Shown here: positions 33,365 to 42,086 of the stretch, piece after piece
How positions within the stretch are numbered: the first letter of the stretch is position 1
Layout: every line of letters begins with the position of its first letter
NCBI GenBank assembly: GCA_964550345.1
Contig: CAZJYZ010000008.1
Span: 20,720-84,719, forward strand
Direction of reading: 5' to 3'
From: JAAEUB01 sp964550345
Lineage (GTDB): Bacteria; Pseudomonadota; Alphaproteobacteria; Rhodobacterales; Rhodobacteraceae
Length of the DNA: 64,000 bases
Program-made: the position numbers and the translations under genes
Notes under the pieces: generated by a model
What the model saw: the letters and a program-made list of their open reading frames with translations, nothing else
Databases searched by the model: none
Told to the model about the DNA's origin: nothing

Positions 33365-33807
33365 GATTTCGCGAAGCCACCCGCGCCGATGTCCCGGCTA
33401 TTATTGCCTTGCTGGCCGATGACATGTTGGGTCAGAGGCGCGAAGGCGCTGACATGGCGCCATATCTCGCCGCCTTTGAGCGGATAGAACATGAGCCCGG
33501 GAACCAGATCATTGTCGGGGTCGATGAACAGGGCAGGGTGCTTGCAACCTATCAACTGACCTGTATTTCGGGCCTGTCTCTGTCTGCCGCCACGCGGGCA
33601 CAGGTTGAAAGTGTGCGCGTTGCTGCCGAATTGCGCGGGCAGGGTGTGGGCAAAGCGATGTTTGCAGATGTTGAGGCACGGGCCCGTGCGGCAAATAGCG
33701 CCCTGATCCAGCTGACAATGAATGCCGAGCGCCACGAAAGCCGCAAGTTTTACGAGGCCCTTGGCTTTACCGCCAGCCATATTGGCTTTAAACGCTATCT
33801 GGACTAA
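33358..33807 (+). CDS. GNAT family N-acetyltransferase
   Basis: The 149-residue protein has the GNAT fold order LRFREATRADVPAIIALLADD, then VESVRVAAELRGQGVGKAMF with the acetyl-CoA loop RGQGVG, and the C-terminal NAERHESRKFYEALGF. The acceptor is unknown. It is inserted between trpF and trpB, translationally coupled to trpF, so it is made along with tryptophan enzymes but need not act in the pathway. Confidence 0.9.
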   Translation: MLRFREATRADVPAIIALLADDMLGQRREGADMAPYLAAFERIEHEPGNQIIVGVDEQGRVLATYQLTCISGLSLSAATRAQVESVRVAAELRGQGVGKAMFADVEARARAANSALIQLTMNAERHESRKFYEALGFTASHIGFKRYLD

Positions 33808-33825
33808 AGCACAGAGGGCGCTGAC

Positions 33826-35073
33826 ATGGCCGAAGATCTCTTCAATTCCTTTATGAACGGACCCGACGAAAAGGGGCGTTTTGGCAAGTTCGGCGGACGC
33901 TTCGTTTCCGAAACCCTGATGCCGCTGATTCTGTCGCTTGAGGCCGAATATGAAAAGGCCAAGACGGATGAAAGCTTCTGGGCCGAGATGGACGATTTGT
34001 GGGAACATTATGTTGGCCGCCCGTCGCCGCTTTACTACGCGGAAGGCCTGACAAAGCATCTGGGTGGGGCCAAGATTTACCTCAAGCGCGACGAGTTGAA
34101 CCATACCGGCGCCCACAAGATCAACAATGTGCTGGGGCAGATCCTGCTGGCGCGGCGCATGGGTAAAACCCGGATCATCGCTGAAACAGGTGCCGGACAG
34201 CACGGCGTCGCCACGGCCACGGTCTGCGCCAAATTCGGCTTGCAATGTGTGGTCTATATGGGCGCACATGATGTTGAGCGTCAGGCGCCCAACGTGTTCC
34301 GGATGCGCCTGCTGGGGGCCGAGGTTATACCGGTCACTTCCGGGCGCGGCACGCTGAAAGACGCCATGAACGATGCCCTGCGCGACTGGGTGACCAATGT
34401 GCACGATACATTCTACTGCATCGGTACGGTTGCAGGCCCGCATCCCTACCCCGCGATGGTACGCGATTTTCAGGCCATCATAGGCAAGGAAGCCAAGGCG
34501 CAGATGATGAAAGCCGAGGGGCGTTTGCCGGATACGGTCATTGCCGCGATCGGTGGCGGCTCAAACGCTATGGGGCTGTTCTTTCCGTTTTTGGACGATG
34601 AAAGTGTGCGCATCATTGGGGTTGAGGCTGGCGGCAAGGGCGTGAACCAGAAGATGGAACATTGCGCCTCGCTAACTGGTGGTCGCCCCGGTGTGCTGCA
34701 CGGTAACCGCACCTATTTGTTGCAGGATGATGACGGGCAGATACTTGAGGGGTATTCAATCTCGGCCGGGTTGGATTATCCGGGCATCGGACCGGAACAT
34801 AGCTGGCTGCATGAAATCGGTCGTGCCGAATATGTTGCGATCACCGATATGGAAGCTTTGGAGGCTTTTCAGCTTTCCTGTTCGACCGAGGGGATCATTC
34901 CCGCACTGGAGCCTAGCCACGCCCTGGCCCATGTGATGAAGATCGCGCCTGAACTGCCGAAAGATCACATCATTTGCATGAATATGTGCGGACGCGGCGA
35001 CAAGGACATCTTCACCGTGGCGAAATATCTGGGCTTTGACATGTCTGATACCGAAGGCCGTCCTGCGGGATAG
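33826..35073 (+). CDS. trpB: Tryptophan synthase beta chain
   Basis: The 415-residue protein has the PLP lysine in LNHTGAHKINNVLG, the serine-site ETGAGQHGVATAT and phosphate loop AIGGGSNAMG, all as in TrpB. It joins indole and serine to give tryptophan as part of the alpha2-beta2 complex. trpA is not adjacent. The gene ends the ihfB-to-trpB run; after it comes a different kind of locus. Confidence 0.98.
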   Translation: MAEDLFNSFMNGPDEKGRFGKFGGRFVSETLMPLILSLEAEYEKAKTDESFWAEMDDLWEHYVGRPSPLYYAEGLTKHLGGAKIYLKRDELNHTGAHKINNVLGQILLARRMGKTRIIAETGAGQHGVATATVCAKFGLQCVVYMGAHDVERQAPNVFRMRLLGAEVIPVTSGRGTLKDAMNDALRDWVTNVHDTFYCIGTVAGPHPYPAMVRDFQAIIGKEAKAQMMKAEGRLPDTVIAAIGGGSNAMGLFFPFLDDESVRIIGVEAGGKGVNQKMEHCASLTGGRPGVLHGNRTYLLQDDDGQILEGYSISAGLDYPGIGPEHSWLHEIGRAEYVAITDMEALEAFQLSCSTEGIIPALEPSHALAHVMKIAPELPKDHIICMNMCGRGDKDIFTVAKYLGFDMSDTEGRPAG

Positions 35074-35175
35074 GCACTGGGCCAATGGGTTAATTCTCTA
35101 GGTGTAAAGCGCCTACCAAGGGGTATGGGGCGCGAAATACCCCCGTATAACTCAGGTTTATGCGTATCCACACAA

Positions 35176-35199
35176 GGTTTATTGGGTGGGAAATAAACC
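35176..35199. promoter_or_regulatory. Inverted repeat upstream of the acidic-tail genes
   Basis: GGTTTATT (35176-35183) and AATAAACC (35192-35199) form a perfect 8-base inverted repeat with an 8-base spacer, about 87 bases before the first acidic-tail gene. The centre-to-centre distance of 16 suits a dimeric regulator. The LuxR-type protein encoded downstream is a candidate binder, which is inference. Confidence 0.5.
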
Positions 35200-35285
35200 A
35201 TGGTTCAATGGGTTTGGACGATTTTATGCGGTTTTGTGAAGGTACGCCGGGTGTTCGGCGCCAGATCAAAAAAAAGGGACGTACC

Positions 35286-35552
35286 ATGAAATTGAAAAAA
35301 TTTATCGCCATTTCAGCAACCGCTGCTTTGCTGTCTACCACCGCATTGGCAGACACCGACCCGATAATTGAACAGATCGTCGCCGATCTGACTGCAATGG
35401 GCTATACGCGCATTGAAATAAGCATCACCGCAAACGGATATGAAGTAGAAGCCTCTGGTCAGGATGGTTCTGTTGAACGTGAATACGACGCTGAAGGCGC
35501 GTTGCTTTACGAAGAAATAGACGATGATGACGACGACGAAGACGACGACTAA
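35286..35552 (+). CDS. Small secreted PepSY-like protein with acidic tail
   Basis: The ATG at 35286 (AAGGGACG upstream) gives 88 residues. Residues 1-22 are a signal peptide ending ALA-D. The core (24-77) reads IIEQIVADLTAMGYTRIEIS, ANGYEVEASG and AEGALLYEE, the pattern of a single PepSY-like domain. The last 13 residues are nearly all Asp/Glu. The next gene has the same plan with a much longer tail, so the two are probably paralogs. Function unknown; binding of cations or inhibition of a protease are possibilities. Confidence 0.75.
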   Translation: MKLKKFIAISATAALLSTTALADTDPIIEQIVADLTAMGYTRIEISITANGYEVEASGQDGSVEREYDAEGALLYEEIDDDDDDEDDD

Positions 35553-35614
35553 TTGGCAGATGATGCGTATCCCCCTTCTCAGGTACGCGTCTGAGGTGGG
35601 CTGAGTAGTGAAAA

Positions 35615-35643
35615 CTCCGGACCGGTTGTAAATTGGTCCGGAG
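35615..35643 (+). promoter_or_regulatory. GC-rich hairpin between the two acidic-tail genes
   Basis: CTCCGGACC (35615-35623) and GGTCCGGAG (35635-35643) form a perfect 9-base stem with an 11-base loop. No T run follows, so it is not a standard terminator. It could stabilise the upstream mRNA, attenuate, or be a protein site. Confidence 0.55.
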
Positions 35644-35677
35644 CATAGCATTCTGACAAAGAGGACACCGAACCTGA

Positions 35678-36229
35678 ATGAACAGACGCTACTTCATAAC
35701 TACACTTGTTTGTGCCGCGCTAAGTGCAGGCCCTGTTCTGGCAGATTCCTACGCGGACCGGATAATTAGCCAGTTAACTGAGCAGGGTTTTACTAAGATT
35801 GTGGTGAAGAAGACCTTTCTGGGACGAATTAGATTCATCGCCACCGGTCCGATATACCAACGTGAGATTGTAATTAACCGAAACACCGGTGAAGTTCTGC
35901 GCGACTACACGATAATTATTGCCTCAGGCGAACCGGCGGGGGTCGGGCAGTTACCCCAAACCACTGGTCAGGAATCACAAGGTGGAACTGAGGGTGACGG
36001 AACGGGCGACGACGATGATGACGACGACGATCCGCAAGATGATCCCGACAGCGATGACGAGGGCGGGGAAGATCAGGACGATCCGGAAGACGATGAAGAC
36101 GACGATCAGGTAGAGGAAGACGACGAAGAAGACGAAGAAGACCAAGAGGACGACAGCGAAGAGGACGACGAGGACGACGAAGAAGACGACGAAGAAGACG
36201 AAGAGGAAGACGACGAAGCCGAGGGTTGA
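35678..36229 (+). CDS. Secreted PepSY-like protein with 73-residue Asp/Glu tail
   Basis: The 183-residue protein has a signal peptide (1-22, VLA-D), a PepSY-like core (24-83; IISQLTEQGFTKIVVKKTF and NRNTGEVLRDYTIII) and a Gly/Gln/Thr linker (84-110). The tail, 111-183, has 59 Asp or Glu among 73 residues. The tail is in frame and matches no coding shadow, since the GA(C/T)/GA(A/G) codons vary. Such tails are seen in calcium-buffering or DNA-mimic proteins, but export argues for an extracytoplasmic role. It precedes the LuxR-type gene by 58 bases. Confidence 0.78.
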   Translation: MNRRYFITTLVCAALSAGPVLADSYADRIISQLTEQGFTKIVVKKTFLGRIRFIATGPIYQREIVINRNTGEVLRDYTIIIASGEPAGVGQLPQTTGQESQGGTEGDGTGDDDDDDDDPQDDPDSDDEGGEDQDDPEDDEDDDQVEEDDEEDEEDQEDDSEEDDEDDEEDDEEDEEEDDEAEG

Positions 36230-36287
36230 GGCCGGATTAAAACAATGGCCCACACATCCCTGTGGCCAAAGTCAGGAATGATTACGA

Positions 36288-36782
36288 GTGAAAGAAAAAT
36301 GGATTATCCTGACAGCCCTGGTGATGCAGGTAACATGCGCATTCTTTTTTATTGCTGAGATTGCTATTTCGGTTCTCGGTCTTCGCAGTCAACCGGTTGA
36401 CTGGTTGACGCATGAGCTTATTGAAGTTGGGGCTGCTTTGGGATTGCTGTTAGGGGGCGGGCTAGGGGCAATCGCCTTTCGCCGTTCACAGCGGCGTCAA
36501 CAACAAGCGGAAGAGAAGCTGCGAATTGCCTCCGGTGCATTTTCCGACCTCCTGGAAGAGCGGTTTACCCAATGGGGGTTGACGCAGGCTGAACAGGATG
36601 TGGCGTTGTTTGCGATCAAAGGGCTGTCAATTCAGGACATTGCCAGTTTGCGCCAAACTTCCGAAGGCACCGTAAAGGCACAGACTAATGCGATTTACCG
36701 CAAAGCAAATGTGACGGGCCGTCCACAGCTTCTTTCGGCTTTCATAGAAGATCTGATGGGTGGGGAAAACTCTGAGGACTAA
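36288..36782 (+). CDS. Membrane-anchored LuxR-type DNA-binding protein
   Basis: A GTG at 36288 gives 164 residues. Two membrane helices (about 6-29 and 44-63) frame a short periplasmic loop. A basic, coiled segment (RRSQRRQQQAEEKL) leads to a GerE-type helix-turn-helix (about 100-158; LTQAEQDVALFAIKGLSIQD, then TSEGTVKAQTNAIYRK). No receiver or ligand domain exists, so signals must come through the membrane part. Gene order suggests it senses or controls the two secreted acidic-tail proteins. Confidence 0.82.
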   Translation: MKEKWIILTALVMQVTCAFFFIAEIAISVLGLRSQPVDWLTHELIEVGAALGLLLGGGLGAIAFRRSQRRQQQAEEKLRIASGAFSDLLEERFTQWGLTQAEQDVALFAIKGLSIQDIASLRQTSEGTVKAQTNAIYRKANVTGRPQLLSAFIEDLMGGENSED

Positions 36783-36787
36783 GGCGT

Positions 36788-37942
36788 TTATAGCGCGTCA
36801 GCTATGGCCCGGAACGCCATCAGGTTCTGCGCATGAGAGCCACTTTCACGAAACTGCCGATCAGCTGAATTCACCGCGATCACCACATTGGCCGCCTTGT
36901 TGACATAGATATACTGGCCATAAACCCCAATGGCATAATATTCACCCGCCGGTGCATCGGCGGCAATCCACCATTGATATCCATATTGTTTTGCGCCGGG
37001 TGCGGTTGGGGCTGAGGGCCTGGTCGAGGCTGTGACCCAGTCAGCAGGCACAACCTGTTTGCCATTCCACACCCCGTCCTGCAGGAACATCTGCCCAAAA
37101 CGGGCATAGTCCCGTGTGCGCAGGTTCAGCCCGCCCAGAACAAAAGCAACGCCGTAACCATCGGTGACGTAATAAGGTGCCGCCTCAAGACCAAGAGGGA
37201 TCAAAACTTTCTCCTGCAAAAGTTCGGGTACGCTGCGCCCCGTCGCACCGCGAATGATCATGCCTATTACATGCGTATCGATCGAGACATAATGCCAGCC
37301 CGCACCGGGTGAATTGCGCTGCTGGTTCAGGTCGGCGGTGAAGTCGTCCATCGAGCCGCCCATGGCCAGGACCCGGCCCATCTTGTTAATGTCCGACCAA
37401 AAATCCAGATAATCCTCGTTAAATTCAACCCCGGAGGCCATGTTCAGGACATTGCGTATCGTGGCCGTTTCATAGGCGGATTCGGCAAGCTCGGGCGCAT
37501 ATTTAACCACTGGATCATCCAGAGATGCGATTGCACCTTCTTCCAGCAATATCCCAAAGAGCGCAGAGAGGAAGCTTTTGGCAACGGACCAGGAAATGCG
37601 CAGGTCTTCGGCGCTGGTTCCCTGAAAATAATCTTCGGAGACGATTTGCCCGTCTTTCAAAACCACCAACCCGGTCAGAGAGCGCTCTTCTATCCATTGG
37701 CCGATATTGTCCGGCAACACAGCCTGTGGTCCGTGCGGCAGGGCACTGACCCGTGTATTCCCAAGGGGCATATCGCGGGTCAGGAACAAGGTGTCCATGT
37801 TTGAGAAATTGCTGACGATATTGTCAGCCGCGAAAAGCGAATTCACCGCCATGAGCCGGGTAATCTGTTCGCGTCTGATAAGGCCAATCGCTGCCAACAC
37901 AACAACTAATACTAAAACGCCTTTACGCAGCAATTTCCACAT
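36788..37942 (-). CDS. Serine hydrolase, beta-lactamase class C / EstB type
   Basis: The 384-residue protein has an N-terminal membrane anchor (about 8-22) and the SxxK motif SWSVAKSF with Ser119 and Lys122. HYVSIDTHVIG supplies the YxS/N-like Tyr, and YQWWIAADA...YAIGVYGQYIYV is the C-terminal active-site wall. Such proteins are esterases, D-aminopeptidases or penicillin-binding-like enzymes. It is convergent with the LuxR-type gene (5-base gap) and follows the CDGSH gene closely. Confidence 0.88.
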   Translation of the reverse strand: MWKLLRKGVLVLVVVLAAIGLIRREQITRLMAVNSLFAADNIVSNFSNMDTLFLTRDMPLGNTRVSALPHGPQAVLPDNIGQWIEERSLTGLVVLKDGQIVSEDYFQGTSAEDLRISWSVAKSFLSALFGILLEEGAIASLDDPVVKYAPELAESAYETATIRNVLNMASGVEFNEDYLDFWSDINKMGRVLAMGGSMDDFTADLNQQRNSPGAGWHYVSIDTHVIGMIIRGATGRSVPELLQEKVLIPLGLEAAPYYVTDGYGVAFVLGGLNLRTRDYARFGQMFLQDGVWNGKQVVPADWVTASTRPSAPTAPGAKQYGYQWWIAADAPAGEYYAIGVYGQYIYVNKAANVVIAVNSADRQFRESGSHAQNLMAFRAIADAL

Positions 37943-37947
37943 GGGTA

Positions 37948-38196
37948 TCAGGTCTCCAGTTTGTTATGCGTCCCGTCGCACAGGGGGGATTTAGAGCTTT
38001 GCCTGCATCCACAAAAGAATACTTTCTTGCTGGCTGTCGCAACATATTTCATCGGGGAAAACCCGGTTCCCTTGTGAGATGCATCACAAAAGGGTTGGTT
38101 TTTTGACTGCCCGCATGTGCAGTAAAAATAGGTTTTGCCTTCTACGACTTCCGCCGGGATCGGGGCACTGGCGGTGATTTTAGGTGTGTTTGACAT
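37948..38196 (-). CDS. Tandem CDGSH iron-sulfur domain protein
   Basis: The start at 38196 gives 82 residues. Two CDGSH motifs are present, CTCGQSKNQPFCDASHKG (about 32-49) and CGCRQSSKSPLCDGTHN (about 62-78), each with three Cys and one His for a [2Fe-2S] cluster. Proteins of this kind are small redox or cluster-transfer factors. It lies between the serine hydrolase and DUF2332 genes in the same direction. Confidence 0.9.
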   Translation of the reverse strand: MSNTPKITASAPIPAEVVEGKTYFYCTCGQSKNQPFCDASHKGTGFSPMKYVATASKKVFFCGCRQSSKSPLCDGTHNKLET

Positions 38197-38228
38197 TATA
38201 CTTGCATATTCCTTTGTTCGCGTTCGAA

Positions 38229-39257
38229 TTACTTTGCCTGCCATTCCACCCAACGTCCATGAAAATCCACCCGCCCAAGGTTGATTATTTCCCCGCCCGG
38301 CCAAAGCCTTAGGAACGCGGCAGCCCCTTTGCCGCCATCCGCTTCCATCGACAGATGCGCGAGGGGGGCATCATCCGTGGCCTGTGCGCCTGCTGTATTC
38401 AGCGCTTTTTCACAGGTATCTTGCGTTTCTTGAGGAAAATACTGCCACGCAATCGTGTGATAAATCAGGTGCAGATGGCCGGGGCGGGGTTGCTCCAGCC
38501 GGTCAGCCAGCCATGCCCCGGCATCCCCTTTATCCACGGGGGCAGAGGCCACCTGCATGGCGGCGCGGGTACGCGCCAGCCGGTCAGGCTGGTCGGCCCA
38601 GAGATAGGCCATCAGGCGTAGTGCGTCATCAGGATCGCTTGGGTTCAGCGGTGCAAGATCAACACCGCGTCTGTCGGCGATGTGCGGGGCGGCGGCGGGT
38701 GGCAGGGGCCCATGCCATTCCGGTGCAAGGGTTAGGGCTGGGTTTTGCGGACCAAAACTCTGGCCTCCGACCGCTAGGGCGAAATGGTCCCACATCAGGT
38801 TCAGACCACCGCTTGCCCCAAGTTCCGACAGCACAAAGGGCAGGCCGTATTCTTCGGTCAACCAATGCCCGGTGGCAATCAGGATGGCAGCACGGCGGAC
38901 CTCGTTGGTTTGGGGCGGGGAGTTTATCCACCGGTCAAGAAACCCGGCATGTTCATCCATGGCGCTGTTGATAGCCGCCCATAAAGGTGCGTCATCGGCT
39001 GTTGGGTGGGGTGGATAGGCAGCGTTAAGATCAGGCGCGGTTTCGTTCAGCACTAGCGCGTGTAACCCGCCAAGCAGGCGCAAAGGCACTGAGGCACCGT
39101 GCGGGCCGATATCGCCCGGCCAGTTGAACATCCGGTCGGTCAGATGGGTTCCCGGCTGAATATTGTCTGCGATGATATTTAAAACGCGGGCCGTAAACGG
39201 CGAGCCAAGGGCGGCGTTGCTTTTGGCTTGTTCACGCAGGGCGTGGCGCAAGCTCAT
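38229..39257 (-). CDS. DUF2332 family protein
   Basis: The 342-residue protein shows DUF2332 blocks: an N-terminal RHALREQAKSNAALGSPF, GDIGPHGASVPLRLLGGLHALVL-type region in its middle-left part, GASGGLNLMWD, and IYHTIAWQYFP near the end. The family has a methyltransferase-like look but no known activity. The start overlaps the pth stop by ATGA, so it depends on pth translation. Confidence 0.9.
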   Translation of the reverse strand: MSLRHALREQAKSNAALGSPFTARVLNIIADNIQPGTHLTDRMFNWPGDIGPHGASVPLRLLGGLHALVLNETAPDLNAAYPPHPTADDAPLWAAINSAMDEHAGFLDRWINSPPQTNEVRRAAILIATGHWLTEEYGLPFVLSELGASGGLNLMWDHFALAVGGQSFGPQNPALTLAPEWHGPLPPAAAPHIADRRGVDLAPLNPSDPDDALRLMAYLWADQPDRLARTRAAMQVASAPVDKGDAGAWLADRLEQPRPGHLHLIYHTIAWQYFPQETQDTCEKALNTAGAQATDDAPLAHLSMEADGGKGAAAFLRLWPGGEIINLGRVDFHGRWVEWQAK

Positions 39258-39931
39258 CGAAACTTGTCGATCAGCTTTTGCATCGGATTGCGCTGATCTT
39301 CCGGTTCTTCGGCAGGCACCTCTGCCTCTTTCGGGGCCAGGGGTTTTGCTTTTGCAGCCTTAGGCGGTTTCATCCGCAGACCAATCGCATTGAGAAACCC
39401 GGCCGTGTCACCGTCGGCGAGCTTGCCCGCCCCGTCTGAAATACCACAAAGTTCATCCTCCAGCCAGTTCTGGTCGGCCTTGGCAAAGTCCGACAACACG
39501 TAATGCGAAACCCGATCTTTGTGGCCCGGATGACCGATGCCCAACCGCACCCGGCCATATTCAGCGCCAATATGATTGTGCAGGGATCGCAAGCCGTTAT
39601 GCCCCGCATGACCTCCACCCTTCTTGACCCGCACCTTGCCCGGTGCCAGATCAAGTTCGTCGTGGAACACCAGCACATCTTCGGGGTCGATTTTGTAAAA
39701 ACGCATAGCCTCGCCCACTGCCTGTCCGGACAGGTTCATGAAGGTTGCCGGTTTGATCAGCAGGATTTTCTCGCTGCCCAGCCGGCCTTCGCTGATCTGA
39801 CCCTGAAACTTGGCCCGCCAAGGCGCAAAACCGTGATCCGAGGCGACCCGGTCCACGGCCATGAAGCCGATATTGTGCCGGTTCGCGGCGTATTTTGCGC
39901 CTGGATTTCCCAGGCCGACCCATAATTGCAC
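39254..39931 (-). CDS. pth: Peptidyl-tRNA hydrolase
   Basis: The GTG at 39931 is chosen because GGAGG lies 6 bases upstream; the frame is open further but earlier codons look non-coding. The 225-residue protein has LWVGLGNPGAKYAANRHNIGF with the catalytic His, then KPATFMNLSGQAV and FHDELDLAPG. It frees tRNA from stalled peptidyl-tRNA. A 35-residue Ala/Lys/Glu/Pro tail extends past the usual end. It follows rplY, the standard rplY-pth order. Confidence 0.95.
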   Translation of the reverse strand: MQLWVGLGNPGAKYAANRHNIGFMAVDRVASDHGFAPWRAKFQGQISEGRLGSEKILLIKPATFMNLSGQAVGEAMRFYKIDPEDVLVFHDELDLAPGKVRVKKGGGHAGHNGLRSLHNHIGAEYGRVRLGIGHPGHKDRVSHYVLSDFAKADQNWLEDELCGISDGAGKLADGDTAGFLNAIGLRMKPPKAAKAKPLAPKEAEVPAEEPEDQRNPMQKLIDKFR

Positions 39932-40042
39932 AGCAATCCTCCGGTTTCGGTGCATGAACACCGCTATTCAGCGCGCCAAAGGTACGAAAGCAAACCCAGG
40001 GATGCAATTCTTTAGACCAAAGGGGCAGGGGCTGTGCGGCAC

Positions 40043-40073
40043 AAAAAAAACGGGGCCGCGTGGGCCCCGTTTC
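40043..40073 (-). terminator. Rho-independent terminator after rplY
   Basis: On the minus strand AAACGGGGCC-CACGC-GGCCCCGTTTTTTTT forms a strong hairpin with an 8-T run, 25 bases after the rplY stop. It would partly separate rplY from pth, which must then use readthrough or its own promoter. Confidence 0.92.
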
Positions 40074-40098
40074 ATGTTCTTCGAAGTGCAAGGGAGGA

Positions 40099-40758
40099 TT
40101 ATTCCTCGCCGCCTTCCTCTTCCGCTACTTCTGCACCTTCTTCGGCGCCTTCGACGGCTTCTGCTTCGTCTTCGTCTTCCGAACGCAGTGCGGACGGAGC
40201 GGAGATATTGGCAACCACGAAGTCACGGTCGATCGTGTGCTTGGCGCCTTTTGGCAGAGTGATGTCTGATGCGTGTACAACATCACCAACTTCAAGGCCG
40301 GTCAGGTCAACGGTCAGGTGATCGGGAATGTCGCCAGCGACAACCTTCAGTTCAATTTCCTGACGTACAACAGTCAGAACACCGCCTTTGCTCAGGCCGG
40401 GGCATTCGTCTTCGTTGATGAATTCAACTGCGATGAACAGGTTAACCTTGGTGTCGCGGTGCAGGCGCATCAGGTCCAGGTGTGTCGGCAGATCCTTGAC
40501 CACGTCACGCTGGACGTTCCGACAGATCACCCGCACGTCGTCATGGCCTTCAACCTTGAGGTTGAACAGCGTCGACAAAAAGCGGCCTGCTTTCAGCTTT
40601 TTCAAAAGCTCGTTGAAGGGGATGTTGATGGGAAGCGGATCAGTGCCGCCGCCGTATACAATGCCTGGTACGTTGCCTGAACGGCGAGCCTGACGGGCGG
40701 CCCCCTTGCCTGTCCCCGTCCGTACCAGGGCGTTCAGATCAGGGATCTTTCCTGCCAT
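40099..40758 (-). CDS. rplY: 50S ribosomal protein L25/general stress protein Ctc
   Basis: The start at 40758 (GGAGAA site) gives 219 residues. It is the long Ctc/TL5 form: an L25 domain (1 to about 95; LNALVRTGTGKGAARQARR, PGIVYGGG) binding 5S rRNA, then a beta domain (about 100-190), then a Glu/Ala-rich acidic tail. It leads the rplY-pth-DUF2332 run. Confidence 0.95.
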   Translation of the reverse strand: MAGKIPDLNALVRTGTGKGAARQARRSGNVPGIVYGGGTDPLPINIPFNELLKKLKAGRFLSTLFNLKVEGHDDVRVICRNVQRDVVKDLPTHLDLMRLHRDTKVNLFIAVEFINEDECPGLSKGGVLTVVRQEIELKVVAGDIPDHLTVDLTGLEVGDVVHASDITLPKGAKHTIDRDFVVANISAPSALRSEDEDEAEAVEGAEEGAEVAEEEGGEE

Positions 40759-40816
40759 GGGTATTCTCCAAAATGTAAGGCGCAGATCCTCCAAGGGTGC
40801 ATCCACGCGTGAAGCG

Positions 40817-40830
40817 CGGTCTATAGACCG
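40817..40830. promoter_or_regulatory. Perfect palindrome in the rplY/MFS intergenic region
   Basis: CGGTCTATAGACCG is a perfect 14-base palindrome, 59 bases before rplY and 97 before the MFS gene. TATAGA inside it could serve as a -10 box on either strand. A regulator site is plausible but unproven. Confidence 0.4.
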
Positions 40831-40926
40831 GATTCGGGTAGATGGGAAGGGCTTTTTTGGTAAGTGGTCGTCGGGGACGCCACTTTGAAACTTGCTTTGG
40901 ATGTCAGGCCGTGTCAGCGCAGGGTT

Positions 40927-42075
40927 ATGTCCTGGAAAGCCGCCATATCCGCCTCAACCCATACCTTGCCCGCCTTTGCAGCCATGGGCATGTTTTGGGG
41001 GGCTTTCGCAGCTTTTATGCCCGAAATCAAATCCGGAATTGATGCTGCAGACGGTGTCTTCGGGATGGTGATGCTGGTGGGGGCGTCGGGGGCTATTCTT
41101 GCCATGTGGGTCGCACCGGTGGTCGCCGCGCGACTGGGCGCACCCGCCATGGCGCTGGGCATGGTGTTGATGGGGCTGGCCTTTCAGGCGGTGATGGCGA
41201 TGCCATCGGTTATTCCCTTTGCGGTGATGATGTTGCTGGCTTCTGTTGCGACCGGAATGCTGGATATTGTGATGAACAGCGAGGTGTCGCGAAGCGAGGC
41301 GCATTCAGGGCGATCGCTGATGAACCTGAACCACGCGGGTTTTTCCTTTGCATACGGGTTCACGGCGCTGGCTGTGGGGCTGGCGCGCGAGGCTGAATTG
41401 TCGCCACAGATCGTGTATCTGGCCTTGCTTCTGGTAACTTTGCCGCTGGCTTGGTTAGCTTTCGTCAGCACCGGCAAGCAACGCCAAGAGCTATTTGCAG
41501 ACAAATCTGTTCGCGCAGGGCAGGGGGCATTGCCCAAAGCGGTCTACTGGGGTGGCGCCATCGTGTTAATTGCCTTTCTGGCAGAAAACGCTGTTGAGGG
41601 TTGGTCCGCGCTTCATATCGAGCGGGAATTAGGCGGCGGGGCCGCTGCTGGGGCCTTTGGCCCGGCTATTCTGGGCCTGACGATGGGGGTTGGACGGCTG
41701 TCGGGGCAGGTGATGGTGGCACATCAAAGCCCGGCGCGGCTGTTGGGTATTGCAGCACTGGTTTCCGCAGTCGGTACGTTTCTGGCGGCAATCGCAGCTG
41801 CCCCAGGATTGGCGTGGCTGGGCTTTGGGATCATGGGGCTGGGCGTGGCCGCGATAGCCCCCATGGCGCTGGCACTCATTGGCCAGAAGGCCAATGAGGA
41901 AAACCGCATGCGGGCCATTTCACGGGCGGCGGTGATCGGCTATGCCGGTTTTTTCATCGGACCACCCTTGATGGGATTCGTGGCCGAGGCCTCTTCGCTG
42001 CGCATATCATTTCTGCTGGTTGCAGCTGTACTGGTCGTCGTACCTATACTGGTTAGACCGTTGCGCGAGAGTTAG
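40927..42075 (+). CDS. MFS transporter
   Basis: The ATG at 40927 gives 382 residues with about twelve hydrophobic helices and a basic loop between halves. ASEVSRSEAHSGRSLMNLNHA-like sequence after helix 4 and GLGVAAIAPMALALIG near helix 10 resemble the FucP/YbjJ-like group of MFS proteins. Substrate unknown. The frame is open upstream to 40864, but only this ATG has a plausible ribosome site (CAGGG, close to the start). Confidence 0.85.
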   Translation: MSWKAAISASTHTLPAFAAMGMFWGAFAAFMPEIKSGIDAADGVFGMVMLVGASGAILAMWVAPVVAARLGAPAMALGMVLMGLAFQAVMAMPSVIPFAVMMLLASVATGMLDIVMNSEVSRSEAHSGRSLMNLNHAGFSFAYGFTALAVGLAREAELSPQIVYLALLLVTLPLAWLAFVSTGKQRQELFADKSVRAGQGALPKAVYWGGAIVLIAFLAENAVEGWSALHIERELGGGAAAGAFGPAILGLTMGVGRLSGQVMVAHQSPARLLGIAALVSAVGTFLAAIAAAPGLAWLGFGIMGLGVAAIAPMALALIGQKANEENRMRAISRAAVIGYAGFFIGPPLMGFVAEASSLRISFLLVAAVLVVVPILVRPLRES

Positions 42076-42086
42076 GCCCTCTGGCT

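Noticed and set aside
33103..34443. A 446-codon minus-strand open frame across trpF, the GNAT gene and trpB
   Set aside because: It crosses three well-supported genes in antisense and shows no protein family features.
35999..36229. GAC/GAA-rich tract as a non-coding microsatellite
   Set aside because: It stays in one frame to the stop, with mixed synonymous codons, and extends a gene with a good signal peptide.
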